This document shows positions 45,548 through 58,410 of a stretch of 64,000 nt of DNA, one piece after another (position 1 is the stretch's first letter; every line of letters starts with the position of its first letter). This DNA comes from Berberis thunbergii (Eukaryota > Streptophyta > Magnoliopsida > Ranunculales > Berberidaceae), in NCBI GenBank assembly GCA_003290165.1, contig QNQO01000198.1, forward strand, positions 310,001 to 374,000. Reading direction: 5' to 3'. Position numbers and translations under genes: made by a program. The notes below the pieces were generated by a model that worked only from the letters and a program-made list of their open reading frames with translations, ran no database searches and was not told the origin of the DNA.

Positions 45548-46900
45548 TTATTTTTATTTATTTATTTATTATTATTTTTTAAATCACTAACTCTAAAAAT
45601 ATACGCAGACTCACACGCAATCAACAACCAATAAATGCACAAGAAACATGTCTCCCTAAACAATCAACGTTTTTTAGATCAATTATCTTTTTATCTTTGG
45701 GGGACAATTATTTCTTATGTAATCTTTATGACAGAGCAATGGGTGTTACAAGTTGATCCTAAAAGTGTACACTTTACACCGCAAAGCTCAAAATTAGTAG
45801 GCTAGAATTTTGTTTCAAAGAAACCGAATCATCACACAAGGGAAGGAGGTCACAATGGTCCAATGAAGTACTTCCTTGTGCTACCGCTTTGTAAGCCAAT
45901 AGATGTGAGAACGATGTGACGTTAGATGTATACTTGATGCTTGTGTTCCTAACCAAAACTGTTGCTTACACCAATTCTTTCTGTGGATCGTAGCTTACTT
46001 ATGACTCGGCGTACCGGGAAAATTACCCTTGTGGCAGTGGCCGCTTGGAGTTCATTGAATGATTAAACCCATCACCACTTTTAGCTTTGGTCAAACACAA
46101 AAATTATTGGATTCACTTTGGTCTTGGTTGTCTTATGAACACCGTACCTAAAAGATGGCTCTATCTAACTTGCTAACTGATTTTAATTATGTTTGGCTAT
46201 TGGTTGCACACAGCTGGAGTGATGAGGTGGGAATATCAAGTCCCACCAGTTTCTATTTAGAAGTTGGGTCTGCTTATTATGAATTACTAAAGTTTAGCAT
46301 CCACAATTACAAAAATTAAACAACCAATCACACAATTTCAAACAATTACACATGGCACCCGGGTCTCTAATACATTGCGTGTGATAGAAGTACTTACAAT
46401 GTGCGTATTCCGTTCTGCACAAAAAAGTTAGCACAATTAAAAAGAAAATCCTACTTCTTTTTATCCGTTTCAATCAGCAGACAAGCATATGCAATCAAAT
46501 TACTGATCTTGGTCTTAGAAGTCGGATTTCTAAATCATAAAAAAATTATTGGATAACAATTAAAATTGTTTCCCTACAATGTTTTTTTACATGGAAAATT
46601 TTCGGTTTTTTTAGGTGATTAAAAATGGAAAACAATAGAGTTTACGAAAATTATTACACCACACACTCGTAAAACAAGGTGAAAATAAAATTGAAACTCC
46701 CCTCACAAAATAAAAAAAATTTTAATTTTAACTAAAATTTGTTTGATGTTTGCAGGATCGTCCAATTTCCTCGAGAAGCGTGTATTCTGCAAAATCAAAA
46801 AAAAATAACATGAAATGAGTCTACAAAGAACTTAACAAAATAAAAATAAATTTTTTTTAATTAGTGAAAATAAATCTTAAATTCAATTACACCGCTACCT
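45548..46900 (-). other. leader of the gag-only element
   Basis: Noncoding, A/T-rich, between the PBS and the gag-like start. Nothing else recognised. Confidence 0.5.
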
Positions 46901-46918
46901 TCCCCGGCAACGGCGCCA
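46901..46918 (-). other. primer binding site, tRNA-Asp type
   Basis: On the minus strand this reads TGGCGCCGTTGCCGGGGA, an exact complement of the plant tRNA-Asp 3' end, seven bases from the LTR end (CGCAACA). Confidence 0.9.
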
Positions 46919-46925
46919 AAAAACT

Positions 46926-48550
46926 TGTTGCGAGTTTAACTGGCCTAAATAAATAGGCCAATTTGACCGACTTTTAATAACTAAAAGTGCACGGTGTCTA
47001 ACTGGTAGGCAATGACAAGTACGGGTCGATCCCACTAGGAAAGTGGATGCAATTGAATTTAATAATTTAATTAAACTAATTTGGAGAAAATGGGGTTACA
47101 GTGTTTTTAAAACTAAACTAAAAATAAATTAAAAATAAAAGAAAAGAAAAAGATGGATGAGATGGATTTTGTAGGGTTTGGACTCACCGATGAGTTAGCA
47201 AATATATTTAAATCTAAATTACTTAAATTATAAATGAGAAACTTTAGGGATGAGGATCCATTGCTTGCACCGAAGATGTGATCATTAAAATCCAATTCCA
47301 ATCATATAAAGTTTCTGTCAAACATTAACAATTTATCTCAAACAAATAAACTCTTACCAGGCATTAAGTGTCTTTTTAAGGCACTTAATCAAAGTCTAAG
47401 CTTAATAATTTTTAGCACATGCTTTGAATATTGATAAAATGTGAATCTAACTACCAAACATATCAAGTTTTAATCGAACATGAAAGGTGAAATAAATTGT
47501 AATTAACAATTAAGCATTTAAATCAGTAAAATAAATTATACAACCCTTTTGGTTTGTCGCCGCCTCGGTGCGGTGGTACTCAGCAGATCAGAAGATTGCA
47601 AATAGTGCCAGGTTCAGTGGGGTGGTACATCAGATTGCAAGGATGTCAATAACGTCAGGCCATGCCCAGTCGGGGTGCTCTTATGCGCTATTGGGTGCCA
47701 GTAGTGCTCTTCCCTCTTATGTAGTCGTACACGGTTAAAAGGTGGGGTGCAGATAGCACCCCAACATTTCCTCTTCGATTTGAACAATGAGAGAGGCAGG
47801 AAACTTCCAGTTGAAGCAGGAGCGTTGTTGGAGGGCGGTGAGCGTGCGACAGGACGTTGGATGGCGAAGGGGAAACGGTGGGACCAGCTGCACCGGCCGG
47901 CTGCTACGTGCTGATCGGTTGTGGTTGAGGTTGGCTGCGTGTTGTCTGTCAGACTGTGCGTGCTGTCCAGCTGCGCGTACGGTGTGGATGGTGATGACTC
48001 GGTGGTGGTGGTGGTTGTGTGGCGTGATGGAATAGGGAGAAGGAGATATGGTCTGGACAGAGAGGGAGTAAGAGATGGATGGTGATGAGATGGGTGTGAT
48101 GAAAATCACTTTGTGAAGGAATGAGGATTTGTTTTTGGCTATTGAGGCTTGATTCCCTTCTCCTCTTCCCCTTTTACATTCATTTTCTATTATATTTATA
48201 GATAATGAACAAAATGAATAGAGATGAGATAAAGGGATGATTAATGGAGTGAATCAAGGTAAAATCAAATCTGAATATGGGATAAATGGGAAAATAATAT
48301 TTGGGTTTGAGTTTATGGGCTTGGTTTTGAGTTTAGGTTATGGGCTTAGGCTATTTTCACCTCCACTTCCTCTGAAGTCACTGTCTGAGATTTGTTCATT
48401 GCATTTTTCTCTGATTTCTTCATTACAGCTCCACATTATACAAAAACACACAAAATTAATAATTAATCTAAAATAAGATAAAAATAAGGATTAACAAAAA
48501 TATAATAAGAGGTAATAATGTTATAATTATGTTATTATCACCAAGCATAA
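46926..48550 (-). repeat. 5' LTR of the gag-only element
   Basis: It begins TGTTGCGAGTTTAACTGG next to the PBS and contains GTCTAACTGGTAGGCAATGA and GGTCGATCCCAC, the block also seen at 53715-53755 in another LTR. The far end is placed near 48550 because integrase-coding sequence of another element follows at about 48590. A G/C-rich section at 47570-48110 has open frames on both strands that I do not accept as genes. Confidence 0.65.
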
Positions 48551-48584
48551 AAAAATTTCCACATTATATATATAATGTTAGGCA

Positions 48585-50060
48585 TTTGATCTTTAGGGCC
48601 TAAGTTATCTGTCCTTTGGCACCAATCACAAGTCATGCAAAATAATCTAGCATCCTTGAATATTGTAGACTAATAAAAGTCATAATCGAAAACCTTACGG
48701 GTTGTTCTTTGAGTTCCAAAATGTCCTCCACAAGCATATGAATGAAAATACTTCAATATCAAATTAATTTCATTATTAGGCACACATCTTCAGGAAATCT
48801 ATCTATCGGCACAATGCTTCTATAAATAGGGATCATCCCATACTAACTGTTTGCCACTTTCTTGAGCTTATCCCTTTGAACTCGAGTCAAGGTGTTCGAA
48901 TTTTGTTTGGATACAAGGTAATTCACAATATCGTCATACCATGGTTCAATTATCTCAACCAAAAGTAGTTGTTCATCGAGAAAATTATCTAGAATCAACT
49001 AGGGTTCCTCATGGCGCACCAGGCAGCTCAAATGGTCTACCACCATGTTTTCATTCCCTTTATTATCCTTGATCTCCATATCGAACTCTTGAAGAAGAAA
49101 TAACCAATGTATAAGTCTCGATTTTGCCTATTTCTTCATAAGTAAGTACTTTAAGGCTATGATGAGATAAAATAACAACTTTAGTTTCAATTAAATAAGA
49201 CTAAAATTTCTCTGAAACAAATATAATAGCTAAAATTTGTTTTCTGTCATGGAATAATTCAATTGAGCATCATTCAATATCTGGGAGGCATAGTAGATGA
49301 CGTGAAGATGTTTGTCCCTCAATTTGCTAAGAACTACACCTAAGGCATAATCCGATGCATCACACATAAGCTCAAATGGATGACTCAAATCCGTTGGTGC
49401 AATGATAGGTGTTGATGTCAACAACTCCTTAAGCTTGTCAAACACCTTCTAATAGTCCCCATTTAACTCAAATGGCGCATTTTTGTGAAGGAGTAGGTAT
49501 AGGGGTCCAGAAATCTTAGAAAAATCATTGATAAATTGGCAATAGAATCCTACATGTCCAAGAAAAGAACGAACCTCTCTCACTGAAGTAGGAGAGGGTA
49601 AGGATTGAAAAAGATCTATTTTAGTTTTATCAACCTCAATACCCATAGTTGAAACTACATGGCCTGAAACAATACATTGATTAACATAAAGTGTTACTTC
49701 TCCCAATTTAATATAAGGTTAAGATCAATGCATAACTTCATAATCAAAGAAAGATTATCCTGATAATGGTAAAAAGATTCACGGAAAACACTAAAGTCAT
49801 CAATAAAAACCTCCATGATTTTTGTAATAAAATCCGAAAATATACTTACCATGCACCTCCGAAAGGTAGCTCGGGGATTACACAAACCGAATGACATTCT
49901 TCTATATGCAAAAGTGTTGAATGGAGATGTAAAGGCTGTCTTCTTTTGATCCTCTTAGGCGATGAAAATTTTGCTATATCCTAAATATCCATTAAGAAAA
50001 CAATAAAAAATGACCAACTAACCTTTCTAGCAACTGATCACTGAAGGGAAAGGAATAGCA
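48585..50060 (-). pseudogene. Athila/Tat-like RT, RNase H and integrase zinc finger
   Basis: From right to left on the minus strand: FPFSDQLLERLV (about 50050), TFAYRRMSFGLCNPRATF, VFIDDFSVFRESF (catalytic pair Asp-Asp at about 49805), GHVVSTMGIEVDKTKI, VREVRSFLGHVGFYCQFIND, FELMCDASDYALGVVLS (RNase H, catalytic Asp), VIYYASQILNDAQLNYSMTE (catalytic Glu), then the integrase zinc finger CDWCQRTDNLGPKDQMP near 48600. Several frameshifts and stops are present. The integrase core is cut off at 48585 by the LTR of the next element. Confidence 0.82.
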
Positions 50061-50949
50061 TAAGCCTCACACAGACCCTCAAGCCTAGTTGTAAAGAGGG
50101 TTGTGTGAGGCTTGAGCATTTTCAATTTACATGGCAACTAAAAAAGCCTTACACATGCCTATGCAGTTCCACCCTTCCCGAATAGTCCTAGATGAAAAAG
50201 GAGTCATAGGCCGCATGACCCTAGTTAAATGAAGTCAATAGCTCCTTTCTCTTTAAACAACTCTTTCTTATTTCTCACTCCTTTACTCTATTTCTTCCAG
50301 TAACCCCCAATAGAGTCATTTACTGCTTTTACCAACCACCTTTTTATCATCATTCCTCCAATTTTAGTGGAAATTCTTCCATTTTATATCTGAAGAGACA
50401 TCCAACAATCACTCGATAACAATCGTACACGTTCCAACCCTAATATGAGAAAGGCTTCAGTGTGATCCCAAGTGGACTCATTCATTCACTATTGTTTAGC
50501 CCGTAAAACAGGTGCCAGAGCCCAAGAGGTATGAGCCTCGGAGCTCGGCCCAGGACAATAAGGCCCAAACATAAATCTCAAAGTTGTCATAGGCCCTAGA
50601 TCTACTTGCACAAATCAACCCTTAGCCCAGTCAAGCATTGGGTCCTAAATAGAGCCAAGTGTCGAAGAGACTCAATCATTCACAAGTAAGATCCTGGGCT
50701 TCTCCATCTATCATGCCCTCAATAACAGGGACAATTGTGGAGAAAACACTAGCTACTTAAGGGGAGAAATGGAAGAAGAAAGGTACGCATACAATTTGCA
50801 ATTTACATATAGTTTTTACTCTTCCTTGCATCGATATCTAACTTAAGCGTCAGAGTGCTTTCGACCACCATTTTATGGCTAACCACCACTCAGTTTTTGC
50901 AAGTTCGAGATTAAGAAGATCAGCAAGGATAAATTTGGGAACATCAGTT
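50061..50949 (+). other. probable LTR region of the plus-strand Tat-like element
   Basis: Noncoding sequence upstream of a PBS-like site. At 50069-50117 it contains CCTCACACA...TGTGTGAGG as a small inverted repeat at the junction with the preceding RT fragment. LTR termini could not be fixed. Confidence 0.45.
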
Positions 50950-50967
50950 TGGGGCCGTCTGTGGGGA
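50950..50967 (+). other. primer-binding-site-like sequence
   Basis: TGGGGCCGTCTGTGGGGA lies about 65 bp before a gag-like ATG (51033). It resembles the TGGCGCCGTCTGTGGGGA site common in plant Tat-lineage elements, with one change. Confidence 0.6.
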
Positions 50968-51032
50968 TAGACGGCAAGTTTTCTCTGCAACAAACATATA
51001 AAAATCTTTCTATTTAAGCAGTGCATTGAGAC

Positions 51033-52130
51033 ATGGTTACCAACACTAGATCTCGAACACTCAATGACGATGTCGAGACGGACAATGCTCTTGTTGAAAA
51101 AGCCTAACTATAAGAGCAAATCGATCAGATTGAGGAAGTTGTACAACCGCATGGTCCAGCCACTCATATCACCTAACAAGGGTGGTGGAAAGGCTCACTC
51201 GAGATCGACAACAGCAATCTGAGATTGAAAACAATTCGAGGAGATCTCCAACTCAAGAGAAGGCATGAAAGTGCATCCAAGAGGGCGTAAGCCTCCCAGT
51301 AGAAGAACAAAAAGCTTGTTGAGAGGTGAACCTAGGAGGAGATGAGGATCATGGGGACCATGCCCCAAAGACAGACATGACCACGACTAAGAACCTGCTC
51401 TGACTAGGGGCGATCGATCATGATGTCTTATATGATCTCACTATCCCTCAATTCTTGGAGTAGACCATAAGTGCCCCTCTTTCAAAAAAAATTTCCTCCA
51501 AAGCTCGAGTTCTATGACAAACATCAGATCCGTCAAATCACCTGTGTCATTACCACCACATAATGGTGCTGAAATAAAGTTCTGAAGTCATCCTGTGAAC
51601 AACTTTTCCCACCAGCCTGAAAAATATTGCGATGACCTGGTTCCACAGTTTTTAGCCAAGATCTATCGATTCGTTCCAGGTCTTGGCAAAGGCATTCATC
51701 ACCAGATTCGTCAGGAGGCAGAGAATAAAAAAACCCCACTATCTATTGAGCTTCAAGTAGAAGCATGGCGAGACAAGGTATATGTCACTAGTTTCAATGA
51801 TGAGCTAACTTTGATTGACAGTGGCAACGACAACCCATCACTTATTGTTTTCACCTCTGGCCTTTAAGGAGGTCAGTTTTACAACTTCCTTACCTTGGAA
51901 CCCCTAGCGGATATGGTGAGTCTATTAGGGAGCACATAAAAATACATCAACTTGGAGGAAATGTTGGAAGCCAGGAAGGAAGAAAGCGAGTCAAAGCACC
52001 CATCCAAAGCCAATGACAGGGATGAAAGGGGAGATGGTTCAAGAGAAAACAGGACGAGAATCAGAGTGGATTCAGCCAAGCAAGGTTGTACAAGGCCAGT
52101 GGCTCTAGGAATCCCTATTACACTCCGCTC
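51033..52130 (+). pseudogene. Tat-like gag
   Basis: The ATG at 51033 starts MVTNTRSRTLNDDVETDNAL and meets a stop soon after. Further on, 51595-51867 reads in the gag-core style (NKKTPLSIELQVEAWRDKVY then VTSFNDELTLI), and 51952-52130 is charged (EEMLEARKEESESKHPSKAN), like the tail of Tat gag. The central domain is badly broken. Identification relies on order between PBS and protease as much as on wording. Confidence 0.55.
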
Positions 52131-52499
52131 AACTCCAGTCTACTTTACTTTTTATCTGCCATGCAAAAATGGGAAGACATTAAGTGACCATCGAAACTCA
52201 AAGGAGAACCTTCAAAATGTAATAAAGATAAAAATTGTTCTTATAATTAAGAGATAGGACACGATACCAAATGTTGTATGGGCCTTAGATATGAGATACA
52301 ATACTAGATCCAGATAAGCCGACTGAAATAGTTCATCGACTTCGGGGACATGCAGCCCCAAGGCGAAGAAATAACACAAGAAACATGAGACAAGACTCCT
52401 GACATGGCATTCCTTCATGGGGCAAACGAAGAGAGGCAACACTTGAATCGTTCACTAAAGAAATCGGTACAAATTTGTGAGTTAGATCACACTATCGAG

Positions 52500-52890
52500 A
52501 TCAACTCGTCCAACACATATGAAAAGAAAGAAAAATCCCAAGCTTAAAGTTCACAGATTGAGGCATGAAAGGGGTATGTTTCCCCCACAACAATGTTCTA
52601 GTCATCTTAGTTTGGATAACAAACTGGAAAGTGAGAAGATCGCTGGTGGACACAAGCAGTTCAATCAACGTACTGTTTCTAGGCGCATTCCTAGGAATGC
52701 AACTGACAGAAGGTGAGTTGACACCTACAAATCAAGCCATGTTTGGCTTCAATGGAGAAAGTTGCTACCCAATCAGAACAATCACGCTGTTGGTGGTTGT
52801 AGGGTAGCCAAACCTACAAATGATCTTGATGATAGAGTTCTTAGTCATAGACGCTTATTCCAAATACAACATAATTTTCATTGACCTTAG
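52500..52890 (+). pseudogene. Tat-like protease
   Basis: The frame 52565-52807 reads PHNNVLVILVWITNWKVRRS, LVDTSSSINVLFLGAFLGMQ, then FGFNGESCYPIRTITLLVVV. This fits Tat-lineage protease, where the usual form is LVD-GSS-DILF; here the active site is DTSSS. It ends at a stop and continues out of frame as far as the next piece (DAYSKYNIIF at about 52850). Confidence 0.7.
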
Positions 52891-52959
52891 TTACACCACA
52901 TGGAGGTAGTAATCTCCACCCAGCATCAGTGCTTCAAATGCCCTTCTGACGGCGAAGTA

Positions 52960-53696
52960 GGGATGATCATAGGAGACCAAACTATCATTCTGGAATGTCA
53001 CTGCACCATGGCTAGGCTATTGAAAAGAAAAATGGGAAGTGAAGTTTCTGCGTGGACAACATCAACATTAACAAATCCTGCCTAAAATACAGCTTTCCAC
53101 TGCATCGAATATACCAGATCTTAGATGCAGCATCCGAACACAGCCTACTCAGCTTCGTAGATGAATATTCTGGCTACAATCAAATTAGTATGCACTCGCC
53201 ATGCCAAAAGAAAACCTCTTTCATAATGGACAGCGGCACATACTGCTATCGAGTAATGTCGTTCGAACTGAAAAATGTGGGAGCGGCATACTAGCGTTTG
53301 GTAACCGAATGTTCAAAGGACAAATCGGAAAGACCATGGAAGTCTACATCGACGACATGCTGGTAAAAAAACTCCACAGTCTCAACTCTAGAAGTACCAA
53401 ATGAAACTCAATCCACAGAAATGCATATTTGGGGTGTAATCAGGGAAATTCCTTAGCTACATAGTCAGCCGAAGGGGGATAGATGATGATTCAAAGCAAA
53501 TTAATGCTCTTCTCCACATGAAACCACCCACAAACATTAAAAATTTTAGAGCCTGACTGGGAGGGTGGCAACCTTAAATAGGTTCATTTCCAAATCTTCA
53601 GACATGTGCCTCCCTTTTTTTCAGATCCTAAAGGGGAACAAAGAATTCCAATGGGGAGAGTAGTATGAAGAGGACATCCATGATTTGAAGGTGTAT
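52960..53696 (+). pseudogene. Tat-like reverse transcriptase, cut by an LTR
   Basis: Overlapping frames give INKSCLKYSFPLHRIYQILD, EHSLLSFVDEYSGYNQISMH (catalytic Asp), SGTYCYRVMSFELKN, then MFKGQIGKTMEVYIDDMLVK (catalytic Asp pair), followed by MKLNPQKCIFGV, KFLSYIVSRRGIDDD and the start of the RNase H tether (EDIHDLKVYV). The wording GKTMEVYIDDMLVKS is typical of the Tat clade. Stops and shifts break it. At 53697 an LTR starts (TGTATGTCACAAGTGTGC). Confidence 0.8.
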
Positions 53697-54645
53697 GTCA
53701 CAAGTGTGCAGTTATCTAACTAGTAGACAATGAAAAATATTAGTCGATCCCACAAGGATTGAAGGCAGAATCGAAAACTACAATCTATTTAGACAAATGG
53801 GGTTACAGCAACTAGAAATTTCTAAACTAATGGAAAGTAGAAAACAATTGGGAATTGAGTTTGAGAATCAAAGAGAGAGATGCTAAGGTTTTCAAATCAT
53901 TAATAAAGTTCACAAAATTATACTTGATGTAGTCGATTCTTGTTCTTCTTCATCGCCTTTACCTAGACCTACACAAGTAGCAAATGTGAGACAAAGATCA
54001 TCGTGTGGTAGCCGATGGCACTCTGATGCTTAAATTAGATACGGTTTAGAAGAGGCTTAAAGTTGTAAAAAAAATTTATGTAGCGTACCTTAGTTCATCA
54101 AATTTATCTTTATTTTATAGTATGAGAGTCCTTGTTCGGTTAGGTCTTCGGTGGTGTAGTTTAGGGAAAGAGATCATGCTGGAGATTTTTTCCTAGTTGG
54201 GAGCTATCCATGTGGGGCAATTTTCCTTCATGACTTGTCCTCCTAGATCTACGGGAAAGGTTTCCCTTTCTGAGTGTTGTCCATGCAAGGAAGTTTCCTT
54301 GCCTGACTTATACTCTAGTATTTGTTTCCTAGTCGATATCGACGTACTACTAGCCTGCCTGTATTGGGTTGATCCCCTATATACTTGCCTTATCAGGGCT
54401 TACGTTCTAGAATCTACCAATAGTGGGCTTAATGTTGTCTGGGCATTGATGGATTGAGCATCAATCGGGCTTGCCTTACTAATGTGACAGGATTATCATG
54501 GCACATGTACAGTGATAATCAAACGGCTTGGTATATCGTCAATACTAATGTTAATTATTGTCCCCTTGAAATGAAGTGGATTGATTTTAAAAGATGCAAA
54601 CCCCGAGCATTAATTGCTTATTTGAGGCACAAATAATCACATATT
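53697..54645 (-). repeat. 3' LTR of a minus-strand Tat/Athila-like element
   Basis: It starts TGTATGTCACAAGTGTGCAG and shares ATCTAACTAGTAGACAATGA and GTCGATCCCACAAGG with the LTR at 46926. It is followed on the right by a 3' noncoding region and then protease sequence of the same orientation, so this is the 3' LTR. The right boundary is approximate. The frames at 54197-54636 on the plus strand are not supported. Confidence 0.6.
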
Positions 54646-56365
54646 TAACTAATATGAATAAAACATGCTTAAACAAAAACATAAAATAATTCTAACTACC
54701 ATGGATGCATGACATAGATGGTGAAAGTAATATGTGTATGTTCACAAATAAAACAGTAATAATAAATTATGGAAACACAAACATCTTAAATATAATTATC
54801 ATGAAAAACGGAATTTTCAAAGACTAAAATGAATATGATCTCATGGATAGGAATATCAATTACTTTTAAGAATGTCGAATCACACACCAGAGTTTTTGTA
54901 TATTCAATCTCCATATCTATGGACCGAACTTGTACTTAAGATCAATTAGGTCTTTGTTAGGTTATAATGAGGCTTGGATTATGACTAACAAGAATTAAAA
55001 AGATACACAAATCTTATCTGAGAATTGATACACCCTTTTATAAACACATAGGGCACTGAAGGATAAACCAATGTTGTACGCCATTAATTTTTCTTCCTTC
55101 AAATTCTTTTTCATATTTTTTTGAAGCATTAAATTTTTTTTATTTGTTTTTTGTCAATGACATTTTTTCCCCTTCTACACAATGAAGTATTTCATTGATA
55201 ATGATTCATGGAATATCTAGTTTTAGTTCGTTGTATTTGCTCATTCCAAACACATATCCAATCATATACATTTTCCTAGAAATATTGGGTAAGGATAAAA
55301 TAATATAGGGTATTGCTCCGAAATTGAAGTAGGTAGTGGTGAATGGGGCTAGGAAAAAAAGGCTATTCAACAGCTCAAAAGGGTTGCAAACAAATATTTT
55401 TTACTGAATAGACTAAAAGGCTAGATAATGGTTCAAAGAAAAATGCATATATAACTTCCAAAGCTCTAGTTAGTATTATGACATCCCAACTAAATAAACC
55501 AAGTTGTTTTAGTGCAATGATCCAATTTTAATGTCATTATCAAAGCAATCAATAAGAAAAACAAAAATAATTAGATCATCAACGGGATAATGTGTACACA
55601 AGAAAAATCAGAGTTTATTGGATAACCCTCAAGAAAAATAAAATGGCTCGAAACTTACATAGGTTAAGTCTCAATCACTATTCTAAGGCTTTTTATTTAA
55701 ATATCTCACTCATCAACTTCATATTATGCTAACTTTGCTTATAGTAAATGAATAATCGAGTTGAAAAATCTCATGAAATATGTTTAACTTAAAGATAATA
55801 TTAAACCTTATGTTTGTGACAAGCGATAGCATGTATTTTCTCAAATTTAAAAGCATACTTAAAAGCATATTCTCTTCATTGGAAAGATACTTCGGATTTT
55901 GAATGCATTTTCTTATAAAAAAATTTCACAATTACCATAATCATCTACGTATTCAATGGAGATCGAGTAGAATACAATAATTAATCAGTATAGTTGTCGA
56001 AAACATTTGCTTTCAAAATTTTGAAAAATGCACTAAAACTCATAAACCCCACCCCAAACATAAACCAAACATTATCCTCAATGTATAAAAAGAAGAATCA
56101 TGACAAGTGAAAAGAAAAGAAAATATGAGGGTTAGAATAATACTACCATAATGAAGTTTTTACCAATTTCCAAGAAATCATCCACCAACGAAAGCTCAAA
56201 AAACGAAAGAATTGTGGACTTATCATGAAAAACTGATAAAACACATAGTACACGCAAAAATGCACCAGTTACAAGTCAAAATCGTTACGGAGCTAACGAA
56301 TATGAGGGAAATGCAACTAGAAAGAACTTAAAATCAATTCAGACTAACCTTAATGACATAACTGA
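54646..56365 (-). other. 3' noncoding region of the minus-strand Tat/Athila-like element
   Basis: It aligns by eye with 43080-44530 (GAATGTCGAATCACACACCA, TTTGTTAGGTTATAATGAGG, GACATCCCAACTAAATAAAC). It has no reading frame. It ends on the right at GGACTACCTCCCAGGAGCG (56369-56387), the polyprotein-end block. Confidence 0.65.
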
Positions 56366-57905
56366 AGTTGGACTACCTCCCAGGAGCGTTTGGTTTAACA
56401 TCATCATTTCGACATATATCCTCACGAATGATGTACCATAAAATGATGAGGAAGAACTGGGAAACCCATCCCCCCAACCTAGACACTTAGTCCATGATGT
56501 AAATTAAATAAAAAATGTTGAAGAATCATATATCAACAACCTAAAAAGTTGAGGATCAGTCCAATAGATAGTAGCAACCACATGTGGTACAACATATATT
56601 AACACACCCCTAAAACTAAGAAAGCACCATGCAAAATCATAGAGAAAATGCAAATGAACTCGCATTTATAGGAAATTCTTAGGGACTTGAAACATAAATG
56701 GATCATAAACAGTGATATCTAGCAAATGATTATTGCCTACTCCTAAAAAGGGACATCCTAAGTCTGGTTGCAAATCAGAATATTGAATCTTTTGTACAAT
56801 GGGGTGGTGGAAACTGAAATCATCACTTACAAACAAGGGATCCACATTAGTAGCATAAGTCAATATCAAAGGGATAGATAAATGTCTGTCTATAGATATA
56901 TCGGGTAGTATTGGCTCATCATGACAAAATGAATTACTCAAATTTGATAGGCTAGATGACTCAGCAACATCCTTCATGCACGAGTCACTAGGAAGGCATA
57001 TGTTGAATGAATTCTTTCATTAGATGCATCTTCTGATAATGCCCTGACTATTTTGTAAAATATGGGGTCGATTGTATTGTGAAAATAGTTGAGGCAAGAA
57101 TCCATAAAATATTAAAAATTACACTTTATGCACGAGTCACTAGGAAGGCATATGTCGAATGAATCAACATGAAAATATGAAGAGGGTAATGCATTAGAAA
57201 ACAAAATAGTCTCAACAGAAGATATTGGTTTTGACTCACTGAGTGGAAGGGGTTCTACTTCAGGCTTCCATGTATAACATGGATTCATAATATAGAATGA
57301 GTCAAGCAAAGGATTCACTTCCCTAATGGAATTGTCAGTATCGAGGTATAAACCAAAATGAATCAAACAGGCCACTAAGGGGTCAACTAACGCAGACTGC
57401 AAAAAAAAATTCTCTACCAAACTCTCAATCATCTTAACCTTATAGACATCTTCGGACTTGGGAGGTTGTTGAATTACATTAAAAACATCGAGTTCGATGG
57501 TCATGTTACCAAATTACAATTTCATGATTTCATCCCTACATTTAATAATAACATTAGATGTGGCAAAAAAAGGGTGACCTAAAATAACTCAAATGTGACT
57601 GGAGGGGTTCTCAATAGGTTGCATATCAAGAATTATAAGTCCACTAGAAAATAGAAATTTTCAACCTTAATGATTTCACCCTCTATAACACTGCGGGGGG
57701 ACTCTTATTGACCTATCTGCCAATTATAGTGTTACTTCAGTCGATTTTAAGTTGTCGATACCTAATTGCTCATAAATGGAATATGACTATAAATTAACAC
57801 TCGTCCCTAAATCCAATAGTGCCTTATCAATCATATGATCATCAATAACACAAGAAATAGTCAGGTACCCGAGATCCCTATAACTTAGGCAAGGTTATGT
57901 ATTGA
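56366..57905 (-). pseudogene. Tat-like protease with post-protease linker, no RT
   Basis: At 57505-57905 the degraded protease carries wording such as LDLGTSVNL-like and EDVL-like pieces and leads into MTIELDVFNVIQQPPKSEDV (57504), the known post-protease linker of Tat/Retand-type elements. The linker continues MIESLVENFFLQSALVDPLV and PCYTWKPEVEPLPLSESKPI to 57112. A second piece, 56666-56977, reads DVAESSSLSNLSNSFCHDEP and DDFSFHHPIVQKIQYSDLQP. The polyprotein-end block follows at once, so RT, RNase H and integrase are missing. KCNF/SDSC wording (LPSDSCIK and LPSDSCMK) occurs in both pieces, hinting at a local duplication. Confidence 0.6.
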
Positions 57906-57921
57906 ATAATTGAGAAAACTT

Positions 57922-58130
57922 CACTACAACACAAATGGTCATTAATAGCATATGACCATAGCATTGTTTCATAAGATGCTATGAAAAGGCAAAACATAAT
58001 TTGTTCAAATATTTGTAAAATGCTATCAAACTTTGTAAAATGCTATCAAGCTTTGTAAAATGCTATCAAAGGCCAAACTTTGTTCATTTGTAAAATTCTA
58101 TGAAAGGGTAAGCGGGACTTGTCGAATCGA
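57922..58130. mobile_element. CACTA-type terminus, second family
   Basis: CACTACAACACAAATGGTC starts at 57922 and is followed by repeated short motifs (TTTGTAAAATGCTATCAAA three times at 58010-58070, with TGCTATGAAA variants), as in subterminal regions of En/Spm elements. The opposite terminus (GTTGTAGTG) was not found before the window end. A nearly identical start lies at 63948 in the same orientation. Confidence 0.6.
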
Positions 58131-58184
58131 AAAAACAAAAAAAAAGAAAAAAAAAAAAGGAAGCAAGAAGTTCCTCTCATTCTC

Positions 58185-58410
58185 TGTTGTAACGACCCGA
58201 TCCACAGAGTACTATATTTTCCGCATTGGGCCCAAGGCCTGCACAGCTTTAAAACGCGTAGTACTTTGTAGATCCAAACTCGTACATATATAGAACATCC
58301 CCTTCCCTCACCTAGGCGATGTGGGACTATAATCTCCCCTTGGGATCCATGGGCCTGTTGGGCTTCGCCATCACGGGCCTTCCCTCAGGTCTGCCCACAC
58401 AAGGGTATCA
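58185..58410 (+). repeat. short interspersed repeat of the GTAACGACCCGATCC type
   Basis: Contains TTGTAACGACCCGATCCACA, TTGGGCCCAAGGCC, GATGTGGGACTATAATCTCC and GTCTGCCCACACAAGGGTAT. Such blocks recur widely in plant genomes as short LTR (TRIM-like) or related repeats. Ends and target duplication could not be fixed. Confidence 0.45.

Larger units (their letters stand above)
42613..46925 (-). mobile_element. Tat/Athila-like element with gag-like frame but no pol
   Basis: From right to left: LTR end at 46926, PBS at 46901-46918, a leader of about 1.3 kb (45560-46900), a gag-tail-like frame (44571-45547), the polyprotein-end block GGCTGCCTCCTAGTAGCGC (44514-44532), and a 3' noncoding region (42613-44500) with the stem-loop at 43101-43147. 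No protease, RT or integrase is seen. The 3' LTR is missing because the element abuts the integrase remnant at 42612. Confidence 0.65.

Noticed and set aside
47735..48109. 124-codon frame on the minus strand in a G/C-rich block, with an 82-codon frame opposite
   Set aside because: It lies within an LTR and its composition is low complexity; no conserved motif.
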